Source of the DNA: Parvularcula sp964342585
GTDB lineage: Bacteria; Pseudomonadota; Alphaproteobacteria; Caulobacterales; Parvularculaceae
Direction: 5' to 3'
Length of the DNA: 11,652 bases
Assembly: GCA_964342585.1 (NCBI GenBank)
Contig: CAYFHK010000084.1
Location: forward strand, 1 to 11,652
The notes beneath the pieces were generated by a model. The model was not told the origin of the DNA. It ran no database searches and was given only the letters and a program-made list of their open reading frames with translations. Shown in pieces: positions 1 to 6,228 of this stretch. The position numbers were made by a program, and so were the translations under genes. How positions within the stretch are numbered: position 1 is the stretch's first letter; each line of letters begins with the position of its first letter.

Positions 1-1
1 G

Positions 2-1102
2 CAAATCGCGGAGCAACGGCAGAGCTGGCAAAAGCGGCGGGGCACGGCCTCAGAACGCATTGCGCAGGTTCATCAGCACCAGGAAGAGACGAAGGTCGCG
101 CTTGAAAGTGCACTGCGGGTTCCCGATACGCTCGAGGCGCGGCGCGAGAGCCTTTATGAGGCGGTTTCTGCCGCCGAAAGCCGCCGCCGCATCGCCGCGG
201 ATGCGTTAGCCGAAGTGCAATCGACACTGGCCGAGACAGAACGCGCGGCCCGCACCGCTGACGAAGCTGCCAGCCTGGCGCGCGAAGTGAAAGCGCGCGT
301 CACCGCCGAACGCGAAGCCTCGCACACGCGGCTCGCCGACACTTTGGCGCGCGCGCGCGAAGTGCATGATGCGGCACCGAAAGAATTGGCGGTGATCGCC
401 GAGCACGACGCCGAGGCGCCCCTGCCCGATCATGACGCATTGGAAGCGCAAATCGACAAGCTGAAGCGCGACCGCGAAGCCCTAGGCGGGGTCAATCTGT
501 GTGCCGATCAAGAAATGCAGGAGGTGGAAGCCCGCCTCGAAGAGATCGCGCGAGAAACCGAAGACTGTGAGGCCGCGATCGCCAAGTTGCGCGGCGCGAT
601 CGGCAGTCTTAATCGCGACGGCCGGCAGCGCCTACTCGACGCATTTGACCGGGTGAATGCGAACTTCCAAGATCTGTTCAAGCAGCTCTTTGGTGGCGGC
701 GAGGCGGAGCTGCGGCTCGTCGATTCAGATGATCCGCTGGAAGCGGGTCTTGAAATCTTTGCTTCACCGCCGGGCAAACGGCTCGCCTCCATGTCGCTGA
801 TGTCTGGGGGCGAGCAGGCGCTGACCGCTACGGCACTGATCTTTGCGGTGTTCCGGTCGAACCCAGCCCCTGTCTGCGTGCTGGACGAGGTCGATGCCCC
901 GCTCGACGATGCGAACACGGACCGCTTCTGCGCCATGTTGGCCAAGATGGCGGAGGACACGAACACGCGCTTCATTGCCATCACCCACCATCCGCTCACC
1001 ATGTCGCGCATGGACCGGCTCTACGGGGTCACCATGATCGAGCGCGGCGTTAGCCAGCTCGTGAGCGTGGACCTCGCCGAGGCAGAAAAAATGGCGGCCT
1101 AA
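2..1102 (+). CDS. smc: Chromosome segregation protein SMC, C-terminal part (5' truncated by window)
   Basis: SMC is the ATPase of the condensin-like SMC-ScpAB complex, which loops and segregates the chromosome. The frame is open from base 2, so 366 codons of the C-terminal third are present and the start lies outside the window. Fragment residues 1 to about 195 are charged, Ala/Arg/Glu-rich coiled coil. The C-terminal ATPase head follows. It has the ABC signature SLMSGGEQALTA (residues about 265-276), Walker B with D-loop CVLDEVDAPLDDAN (about 292-305), and an H-loop AITHHPLTMSRMD near the end. The signature carries Gln after SGGE, where many SMCs have Lys. The N-terminal Walker A half must lie upstream. 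The gene ends 12 bp from a convergent lipoprotein gene, and its last codons sit inside a terminator-like inverted repeat. Family assignment is secure. Confidence 0.96.
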   Translation, partial: QIAEQRQSWQKRRGTASERIAQVHQHQEETKVALESALRVPDTLEARRESLYEAVSAAESRRRIAADALAEVQSTLAETERAARTADEAASLAREVKARVTAEREASHTRLADTLARAREVHDAAPKELAVIAEHDAEAPLPDHDALEAQIDKLKRDREALGGVNLCADQEMQEVEARLEEIARETEDCEAAIAKLRGAIGSLNRDGRQRLLDAFDRVNANFQDLFKQLFGGGEAELRLVDSDDPLEAGLEIFASPPGKRLASMSLMSGGEQALTATALIFAVFRSNPAPVCVLDEVDAPLDDANTDRFCAMLAKMAEDTNTRFIAITHHPLTMSRMDRLYGVTMIERGVSQLVSVDLAEAEKMAA

Positions 1103-1111
1103 GCCGCCATT
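1086..1111 (-). terminator. Intrinsic terminator for the lipoprotein gene, embedded in the end of smc
   Basis: A perfect 9-bp inverted repeat is present: AATGGCGGC at 1090-1098 and GCCGCCATT at 1103-1111, around a CTAA tetraloop. The loop contains the smc stop codon. Read on the minus strand the hairpin is followed by TTTTTT (the A-run at 1086-1091), so it is a good terminator for the lipoprotein gene, whose stop lies at 1115-1117. On the plus strand the tail is TCCCTTATT, a weaker terminator for smc. Confidence 0.75.
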
Positions 1112-1114
1112 CCC

Positions 1115-1654
1115 TTATTCAACGCTTGAGGTGACCTCGCGATAGGAGGCCTCAGCCTGACGCATTTTCTCGCGGCCCTCAGCGACCATTTTGCGGCCCT
1201 TTTGGATATCTGACCGTCCGTCATTGATGGCCTTGCGGCCTTTCTTCAGGCGGTCATTCGCATCCTTGAGATCATCTTCGGCTTTCTCGACAACCCGGCT
1301 GAGCCGTTTCAGACGATCCGCTTCTGCCTCGGCATATTCTGCCGATTGGGCGAGACCCGTCATTTCGACCGCATCGTCGTAATCCTCACGCGCTTCGAAC
1401 AGGGCCCGTTCCGCAGAGCGGGCCTCTCGCGTGCCGCGTTCCACGTCGCGCTCGCCTTGCGCAAGCTCACGTTCGCCGCGCTCGATCAGCTTCTCGCCAC
1501 GCTCGACCTGTTTTTCGCCGTCTTTCCAATCCTCAGAAACAGACTCCACCTGGTCGCCAAAGGTCTCTTCAGCAAAGCCGATCGTGGCACAGCCCGAAGC
1601 CATTGTGCCAAGGGCAAGCGAGGCCAAAAAGGTCCGAAGGGAAGTCAACTGCAT
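1115..1654 (-). CDS. Small predicted lipoprotein with heptad-repeat coiled coils
   Basis: A 179-residue protein I cannot assign to a named family. Residues 1-21 look like a lipoprotein signal peptide ending ALGTMASGC, so Cys22 would be lipidated and the protein anchored in the membrane facing the periplasm. The rest is almost all charged helix. Residues about 46-88 run in 7-residue units starting with Gly (GEKQVER, GEKLIER, GERELAQ, GERDVER). A second block at about 139-166 does the same (GRKAIND, GRSDIQK, GRKMVAE, GREKMRQ). I chose the ATG at 1654 because AGAGAGA lies just upstream and the signal peptide then has a normal length. Three consecutive in-frame ATGs at 1676-1684 would add up to 10 residues. 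A much longer in-frame extension upstream has no lipoprotein logic. The gene is divergent from the F0 operon and convergent with smc. Confidence 0.75.
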   Translation of the reverse strand: MQLTSLRTFLASLALGTMASGCATIGFAEETFGDQVESVSEDWKDGEKQVERGEKLIERGERELAQGERDVERGTREARSAERALFEAREDYDDAVEMTGLAQSAEYAEAEADRLKRLSRVVEKAEDDLKDANDRLKKGRKAINDGRSDIQKGRKMVAEGREKMRQAEASYREVTSSVE

Positions 1655-1682
1655 CGTTCTCTCTATATGTCGTTTCATCATC

Positions 1683-1708
1683 ATGCTTAAGCATATAGCA
1701 CTCAGTGC
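1683..1708. repeat. Two adjacent short palindromes in the lipoprotein/atpI divergent region
   Basis: ATGCTTAAGCAT at 1683-1694 is a perfect 12-bp palindrome. Just beyond it, GCACTCAGTGC at 1698-1708 has 5-bp arms around one central base. Both lie just upstream of the lipoprotein start, where an operator could act, but no known regulator site is recognised. Confidence 0.35.
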
Positions 1709-1795
1709 CGCTTTGGCTGCGCGCATTTGGTCGATGGGCCGTATCGTCGCAACCGAACCGGGTTTTTGATGCGGCGCACCATCGCCCTCAAGCCC

Positions 1796-1828
1796 ACGGT
1801 TGACGGGCGTTCCAGTCACCGTTAGACC
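1796..1828 (+). promoter_or_regulatory. Possible promoter of the F0 ATP synthase operon, overlapped by an inverted repeat
   Basis: TTGACG at 1800-1805 matches a sigma-70 -35 box at five of six positions. A 17-nt spacer leads to TAGACC at 1823-1828, a poor -10 match. The site lies 54 bp before the preferred atpI start. An inverted repeat, ACGGTTGAC (1796-1804) and GTCACCGT (1815-1822), imperfect by one extra T, covers the -35 box and spacer, where a regulator could block or help polymerase. The -10 match is weak, so this is tentative. Confidence 0.3.
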
Positions 1829-1881
1829 CCCGCGGAATTTGATCACGGGATCGAGCTCTCGCTCCAGTGCCCCTTTTGTCC

Positions 1882-2232
1882 ATGACCGATGAAACACCCT
1901 CTGCGAGGACCCAGCTGGACGCCCTCGCTGAACGTGTGGAGCGCGGTCGCGAGGCGGCGGGGTTAAATCCGCAGCCATCGAAGGTGGCAGCGGCGCGCGA
2001 CGCGGGTGACGGCCTTCGGATCGCGATCGAATTTGTGGTTTCTGTGCTGGTCGGGGCCGGGCTTGGTTATGTGCTCGGAGACGCGGCTGGGGCAAAAGTG
2101 ATCGGGCTCTTGCTCGGCATGCTGGTGGGGTTCGCTGCGGGGGTTCGCAGTGCCTACAAAGTTGGCATGGCGGCTGTGGCGAGACAGTCCGACAATAAGG
2201 AAGACGCGGGCAATGCTCGACAGGATGACTGA
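1882..2232 (+). CDS. atpI: ATP synthase protein I (AtpI, F0 operon leader)
   Basis: A 116-residue small membrane protein of the alphaproteobacterial AtpI family, which heads the F0 operon and in other bacteria helps c-ring assembly or Mg2+ handling. The N-terminal 44 residues are charged and cytoplasmic, with QLDALAERVERGREAAG resembling the family. Two hydrophobic helices follow at about 46-65 (GLRIAIEFVVSVLVGAGLGY) and 73-90 (VIGLLLGMLVGFAAGV), then a polar tail. I prefer the ATG at 1882. An in-frame GTG at 1867 and TTG at 1876 would add five or two residues, and none of the three has a strong Shine-Dalgarno. The 3' end overlaps the atpB start by 20 nt, consistent with coupled translation. 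Confidence 0.85.
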   Translation: MTDETPSARTQLDALAERVERGREAAGLNPQPSKVAAARDAGDGLRIAIEFVVSVLVGAGLGYVLGDAAGAKVIGLLLGMLVGFAAGVRSAYKVGMAAVARQSDNKEDAGNARQDD

Positions 2233-3058
2233 CCTCGCCGCTGACCTGATCCGGTCGCTAATGATTCTGCCGTTGCAAGCGGCCGGGCCCCTCGATCAAT
2301 TCGAGATCCGCACCATTATTCCGCTTCCCGCCAACCCAAGCTCGCTCGACCTCAGCGTCACCAACTCGACGCTTTGGATGGCCATCGCCTTTGGCGCGAT
2401 CGTGCTGTTCTTAATGGCGGCCACCCGACGGCTCTCCCTGATCCCCGGCGGGATGCAGTCGGTCGCGGAAGTCACTTACGAATTTGTCGCGAAAATGGTG
2501 CGTGACGCGATGGGCGCCGAAGGGCGGCCTTTTTTCCCTTACGTTTTCACTCTTTTCCTGTTCATCTTCGTGGTGAACATTTTTGGCCTGCTGCCAACGA
2601 TCCCTGGCACGCCTGAAGCGTTTCACGTCTTCACCCCGACGAGCCACATCATCGTGACCTTCGCGCTGGCCTGTCTTTCGGTTGGGTTGGTTCTGGTCAT
2701 CGGCTTTATGAAAAACGGGCTTGGGTTCCTTCGCCTCTTTGCACCGGCCGGCGTGCCGCTGTGGCTGATGCCGCTGATCGCGCCGATCGAAGTTGTGTCC
2801 TTCCTTTCGCGCCCCGTGAGCCTCGCTGTTCGTTTGTTTGCGAACATGCTTGCAGGCCACATTGTGTTGAAAGTGTTCGCCGGGTTCGTGGCCTCAATGC
2901 TCTCAGTGGGTGGCGCCGTCGCCGCGCTTTCGATCCTGCCGCTCTTCGGCATGGTCGGCGTGTTCCTGCTCGAGATTCTCGTGGCCTTCCTACAAGCCTT
3001 CGTGTTCGCGGTGTTGACCTGCATCTACTTACAGGATGCGTTGCACCCAGCACACTGA
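2213..3058 (+). CDS. atpB: F0F1 ATP synthase subunit a
   Basis: Subunit a forms the two proton half-channels beside the c-ring in the inner membrane. The 281-residue product has the normal length and about five to six hydrophobic helices. The stator arginine is R207 in SLAVRLFANMLAGH, and H216 follows in the same helix. The last helices carry FLLEILVAFLQAFVF (251-265) with E254 on the channel side, then CIYLQDALHPAH at the C-terminus. I chose the ATG at 2213 because AAGGAAG lies at 2197-2203, 9 nt upstream. The ATG at 2225 has AGG directly against it, too close to work. The start lies inside atpI. A 68-nt spacer with a strong hairpin separates it from atpE. Confidence 0.95.
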   Translation: MLDRMTDLAADLIRSLMILPLQAAGPLDQFEIRTIIPLPANPSSLDLSVTNSTLWMAIAFGAIVLFLMAATRRLSLIPGGMQSVAEVTYEFVAKMVRDAMGAEGRPFFPYVFTLFLFIFVVNIFGLLPTIPGTPEAFHVFTPTSHIIVTFALACLSVGLVLVIGFMKNGLGFLRLFAPAGVPLWLMPLIAPIEVVSFLSRPVSLAVRLFANMLAGHIVLKVFAGFVASMLSVGGAVAALSILPLFGMVGVFLLEILVAFLQAFVFAVLTCIYLQDALHPAH

Positions 3059-3082
3059 TCACCCTTTTCGTTTAACCCATGA

Positions 3083-3102
3083 GGTGCCGGAGGACCGGCG
3101 CC
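3083..3102 (+). other. RNA hairpin in the atpB-atpE spacer
   Basis: GGTGCCGG (3083-3090) and CCGGCGCC (3095-3102) form an 8-bp stem with one G-U pair and an AGGA loop. There is no U-run after it, so it is not a terminator. It lies 24 nt before the atpE start and ends 12 nt before its Shine-Dalgarno, a position where it could stabilise or set off a separate atpE message. Confidence 0.55.
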
Positions 3103-3126
3103 AGCAACAACCTCGGAGATGACACC

Positions 3127-3351
3127 ATGGATGCGGAAGCAGCAAAATATATCGGTGCCGGCCTTGCGGTTCTCCCGCTTCTCGGCGTGGGCCTCGGCCT
3201 TGGCATTCTGTTCGGTAACTTTATGCAGGGCGCGTTCCGTAACCCGTCCGCACAAGGCGGCCTGACCGGTACGTTCTACATCGCCTTCGCTCTGACCGAA
3301 GCAACGGGCCTCTTTGCGCTCGTGGTCGCGGTTCTGATCCTCTTCAGCTAA
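3127..3351 (+). CDS. atpE: F0F1 ATP synthase subunit c
   Basis: The ring-forming proteolipid of F0, 74 residues, two helices. Helix 1 (about 9-32) ends in the glycine-rich GVGLGLGILFGN. The polar loop is FRNPSAQGG, with the conserved Arg-Asn-Pro that meets the central stalk. Helix 2 carries the ion-binding E58 in ALTEATGLFALVVA. The Gln of helix 1 and the Ser/Thr next to the Glu that mark sodium-binding rings are absent, so protons are the likely ion. The start is fixed by GGAG at 3115-3118, 8 nt before the ATG; longer in-frame upstream codons have no family match. Helix 1 reads AVLPLLGVG where the alphaproteobacterial form I remember is ACIGMGGAG, so a Pro (P17) sits in a transmembrane helix. 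Hairpins lie on both sides of the gene. Confidence 0.95.
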   Translation: MDAEAAKYIGAGLAVLPLLGVGLGLGILFGNFMQGAFRNPSAQGGLTGTFYIAFALTEATGLFALVVAVLILFS

Positions 3352-3400
3352 GGCGTTTCGGCTTTCGCCCTGGCCTCAGGGTGGAGCCTATTGATTGGTG

Positions 3401-3431
3401 AAGGGGCGCAAACATCCGTCTTGCGCCCTTT
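3401..3431 (+). other. Strong RNA hairpin (attenuator or processing site) between atpE and atpF'
   Basis: AAGGGGCGCAA (3401-3411) pairs with TTGCGCCCTTT (3421-3431): 11 bp with one G-U and a 9-nt loop. Only three T residues follow the GC part and they belong to the stem, so complete termination is unlikely. Partial termination or 3'-end protection of an atpE message would help make c in excess over b and b'. The 137-nt spacer also holds a smaller hairpin, CCCTG/CAGGG at 3368-3381. Confidence 0.5.
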
Positions 3432-3488
3432 GCCGTATCCGGCGGTCCGTTCGCGGCAATGGGTCGCCTTGTCCAAGGGTATTCATCG

Positions 3489-4061
3489 ATGATGGCACGT
3501 CTCCTGACCGGCGCCCTTTCGGCCATTGCGCTGCTTGGCGCGGCCCATGCCGCCGAGGCGGAAGAAGCAAGCGGCGGGCTGCCGCAGCTCAACCCGGAAA
3601 CCTATCCGAGCCAGCTCTTCTGGCTCCTGATCATTTTCTTCGCGCTCTATTTCGTGGTGAGCAAAACCTTCCTCCCCCGCATTGGCGAGGTGATCGAAGA
3701 GCGGCGCAGCCGCATTGCCGACGACTACGACAAGGCGGCTGAATTCAAGCGCGACGCCGAAACCGCAGAGGCGGCGTATAACAAGGCTTTGGCCGATGCG
3801 AAGGCATCTGCGGCCCGTATCGCTGCTGAGACCAAAGCGAGCCTCGACGCAGAAATCGCTGAGATGGAAGCCGAGACAGACAAGCAGCTCGAAACCGATA
3901 TCGCGGCGGCCGAAGAGCGCATCGCGGCCACCGCGGAGAAGGCCGCTGAGGCCATCCGCGAAGCAGCACGCGACACGACCAAAGCCCTTGTCGCGGCGCT
4001 GATCGATGAGACGCCTTCAGACGAGACCGTCGAAGCGGCCCTCCAAAAAGTAGGAGCCTAA
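3489..4061 (+). CDS. atpF': F0F1 ATP synthase subunit b' (second peripheral-stalk subunit)
   Basis: One of the two non-identical stator subunits that hold F1 to subunit a in alphaproteobacteria and photosynthetic lineages. The 190-residue product has a signal-peptide-like start (residues 1-21, LLGAAHA before AEAEE). The b' landmark LPQLNPETYPSQLFWLL follows, then a single membrane helix at about 41-58 (SQLFWLLIIFFALYFVVS) and FLPRIGEVIEERRSRI. The remainder is a long Ala/Glu-rich helix that would dimerise with b. I chose the ATG at 3489, with AAGGG at 3475-3479 nine nt upstream. An in-frame ATG at 3459 would add ten residues and spoil the signal sequence. The stop is 3 nt before atpF. This gene is also called atpG or atpX in some genomes. 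Confidence 0.92.
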   Translation: MMARLLTGALSAIALLGAAHAAEAEEASGGLPQLNPETYPSQLFWLLIIFFALYFVVSKTFLPRIGEVIEERRSRIADDYDKAAEFKRDAETAEAAYNKALADAKASAARIAAETKASLDAEIAEMEAETDKQLETDIAAAEERIAATAEKAAEAIREAARDTTKALVAALIDETPSDETVEAALQKVGA

Positions 4062-4064
4062 GCC

Positions 4065-4682
4065 ATGAGCCTCATCGCAATCATCAGTGCCGAAGGCCCC
4101 GTGAAGCTCGCGGCCGCTCAAGAGGAGCAATACACCGATGAAACCCTCGTCGGCGAAGCCATGGAAGAGGCCTATGCTGAGGATGGCTACGACTCGATCC
4201 TAATGGACACGAATCTGTGGGTGCTTGTTGCCTTCGCCATCGTGGTGGCGATCGGTCTTTGGCAGGGCGTGCCCGGCTTAATCGGCAAGTTCGTCAATTC
4301 GCGCGCGGATGAAATCCGTGGCCAGCTCGACGAAGCGCGTGCAACCCGCGAGGAAGCGCAGCGCTTGCTCGCCGACTACCAAAAACGCCAACGCCAGGCC
4401 GAAGACGAAGCCGCCGGCATTGTCGAGCAAGCCAAGGCCGACGCGAAAGCCATGGCCAAAGAAGCGCGGGTGAAGCTGGACGAACAGCTCGCGCGCCGCC
4501 GCAAAGCCGCTGAAGACCGGATTGCGCGGGCCGAGGCCCAGGCCATTGCGGAAGTACGAGGCAAGACCGCCGACGTGGCGGTTGCCGCTGCCAAGGAAAT
4601 CATCGCCAGCCGCGTTGACGATCGCGCGCAATCTGCGCTGATCGACAAAGCCATCGCCGATGTGCGGGGCCGGCTGAACTAG
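4065..4682 (+). CDS. atpF: F0F1 ATP synthase subunit b
   Basis: Peripheral-stalk partner of b', 205 residues. The membrane helix is at about 50-68 (LWVLVAFAIVVAIGLWQGV), followed by a basic Arg/Lys/Ala/Glu coiled coil typical of b (ARATREEAQRLLADYQKRQ) to the end. The first 48 residues are an extension before the helix with 11 acidic residues between 20 and 48 and only one basic residue (K14) in the whole extension. With the usual N-out topology it would face the periplasm. AGGAG at 4052-4056 lies 8 nt before the ATG and fixes the start; the Shine-Dalgarno lies inside the end of atpF'. It is the last gene of the F0 operon, with an intrinsic terminator 23 nt after the stop. No F1 gene follows, as is usual in alphaproteobacteria, where F1 is encoded elsewhere. 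Confidence 0.94.
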   Translation: MSLIAIISAEGPVKLAAAQEEQYTDETLVGEAMEEAYAEDGYDSILMDTNLWVLVAFAIVVAIGLWQGVPGLIGKFVNSRADEIRGQLDEARATREEAQRLLADYQKRQRQAEDEAAGIVEQAKADAKAMAKEARVKLDEQLARRRKAAEDRIARAEAQAIAEVRGKTADVAVAAAKEIIASRVDDRAQSALIDKAIADVRGRLN

Positions 4683-4705
4683 TCGCTGCCGAGATCGAAC
4701 AGAAT

Positions 4706-4739
4706 AACCCCGCCACCAGCTTTGGTCGGCGGGGTTTTT
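4706..4739 (+). terminator. Intrinsic terminator of the F0 operon, overlapping the BCCT stop codon
   Basis: AACCCCGCC (4706-4714) pairs with GGCGGGGTT (4728-4736), with inner ACC/GGT pairs (4715-4717 and 4724-4726) and TTTTT at 4735-4739. It is a textbook terminator for atpF. Its T-run overlaps the stop codon of the convergent transporter gene (4738-4740), so the two operons share this site. On the minus strand the tail is only TTATTC, so termination there is weaker. Confidence 0.88.
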
Positions 4740-6228
4740 ATGTCTCAGCCTTCGGTTTGCTCGTGCGGAAATAGCCCACCAAAGCGAGGGTTTGCGCGGT
4801 GAGAAGGGCAATCATCGGGATGGCGCCACTCACGGCAAAGGCCCGCGTCGCCTCTTGCCCATCGGCTGACAGAATAACGCTGATGGCGATCACCGCGAGT
4901 GTGCCGCCCCAGAAAAGCCGCTCAGCCACCGGCGGCACCGCTTTTTGTGAGGTGATCATGGCGAGCACATATGCCCCCGAATCAGCGCTCGTCAGCAGAA
5001 AGATGAAGACCAACGCCACAGCCAGGGTTTGCGTGATCGCGGTGATCGGCAAACTCTCGAGCAAGAGAAAGATCGCCTTGGGCGCGTTTTCGAAATCGGT
5101 GATACCGAAATCCACACCCGATGACTGGAAGTGGATGGCAGCGCCGCCAAAGATCGAGAACCACACCAGGGTCACTATAGAGGGGATGAGCACTACCCCT
5201 GCCACGAAGGTGCGCAAGCGTCGGCCATAGCTGATCCGCGCGATGAAGGCGCCGACAAAGGGCGTCCAGGCCACCCACCAAAGGAGGTAGGTGATGCTCC
5301 AGCCATGGGTCCAGGCGCGTGCCTCCCCCTCTGGCCGAAGTGTGGTGGAGAGGGCCCAGAACTGTACGAGATAGGCAGTGAGGCTGTCCCACGCAGTTTG
5401 CAAGATAGCTGAGGTTGGCCCAGCGATCAGCACAAAGAGCGCCAGACCCCCGGCCATCACCAAGTTGATATTCGACAGGACCGCAATGCCGCGTCGGAGA
5501 CCGACCACAGCTGAGGAGAGGTAAGCGACGGTCAAAATGACCATGATCACAGCTTGGAGGAGGACGGAATCCGCGATCGCGCCCTGGGACAGCCGTCCAA
5601 CGCCCGCGGACATTTGGAATGCCCCCTGCCCCAGCGTCGCGACGATGCCGAAGACAACGGCGATGACCGCGCCCCAATCGATGATGCGGCGCCATCCCAA
5701 TGGCAGCTTGGCGAAGGGCGCGCTCGGCATGGGGGGCGTTGCAGCATCGCGCATGGCGACGCCCACCACCAATCCCGCGAGCGCATAGATGGCCCACGCG
5801 TGGATCGCCCAATGAAACTGCGTGATGGCCAGCGAATCGCGGCGCGCCGCATCGCTCATGGACGCCGCGCCGCCCGGCGGCGGCGTCACCCAATGGATCA
5901 GCGGTTCGGCCGCACCCCAAAAGACGAGGCCCGTCCCCATGCCGGCAGCGAACAGCATCGCAAACCAGGTGAGGAGGCGGAATTCTGGCTGGGCCCCCGC
6001 CCCGCCAAGGCGTCGGGAGCCTAAGGGCGAACACGCGATGACAGCACATATCACGACAGCGCCCAGAGCGATGGCCAACGTGGCGCCGTTGAAGAGATTG
6101 AGGAAGATCGTTGAGGCTGACTGAACCGTGCCAATGGCCCCCTCGGGCCCGAGGAGGGCGATCAGCGCAACGGCCGTCACGATCAGGTGCGGCAGGTGTC
6201 GCCGCGCGAAACGGGCCCCTACCCCCAT
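4738..6228 (-). CDS. BCCT-family transporter (betaine/carnitine/choline type)
   Basis: A 496-residue secondary transporter with about twelve hydrophobic helices in the inner membrane. Family marks, numbered from the chosen start, are the glycine stretch AGMGTGLVFWG (about 95-105) with aromatics W104 and W113 of the substrate box; LLWWVAWTPFVGAFIARIS (315-333), the BCCT signature with W317, W318 and W321; and LLTSADSGAY (411-420), whose Thr-Ser pair (413-414) matches the Na2 site of BetP. This suggests sodium-coupled uptake of a quaternary ammonium or related solute, possibly an osmoprotectant. The exact substrate is not readable. I chose the ATG at 6228 because it shares one base with the SURF1 stop (TGATG), implying coupled translation. 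An in-frame start at 6306 would lie 79 nt inside SURF1. It is the last gene of the ctaE operon. Confidence 0.9.
   Translation of the reverse strand: MGVGARFARRHLPHLIVTAVALIALLGPEGAIGTVQSASTIFLNLFNGATLAIALGAVVICAVIACSPLGSRRLGGAGAQPEFRLLTWFAMLFAAGMGTGLVFWGAAEPLIHWVTPPPGGAASMSDAARRDSLAITQFHWAIHAWAIYALAGLVVGVAMRDAATPPMPSAPFAKLPLGWRRIIDWGAVIAVVFGIVATLGQGAFQMSAGVGRLSQGAIADSVLLQAVIMVILTVAYLSSAVVGLRRGIAVLSNINLVMAGGLALFVLIAGPTSAILQTAWDSLTAYLVQFWALSTTLRPEGEARAWTHGWSITYLLWWVAWTPFVGAFIARISYGRRLRTFVAGVVLIPSIVTLVWFSIFGGAAIHFQSSGVDFGITDFENAPKAIFLLLESLPITAITQTLAVALVFIFLLTSADSGAYVLAMITSQKAVPPVAERLFWGGTLAVIAISVILSADGQEATRAFAVSGAIPMIALLTAQTLALVGYFRTSKPKAET

Noticed and set aside
1655..2095. Long minus-strand extension of the lipoprotein gene to a start at 2095
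   Set aside because: The added stretch is Arg/Pro-rich with no signal peptide, runs antisense through atpI, and would bury the lipobox mid-protein.
2150..2212. Longer atpB start at 2150
   Set aside because: The extra 21 residues are unlike subunit a and lie deep inside atpI; the ATG at 2213 has a well-spaced Shine-Dalgarno.
2411..3062. Minus-strand open frames across atpB
   Set aside because: They are antisense shadows of a secure gene, low in hydrophobic order and without family features.
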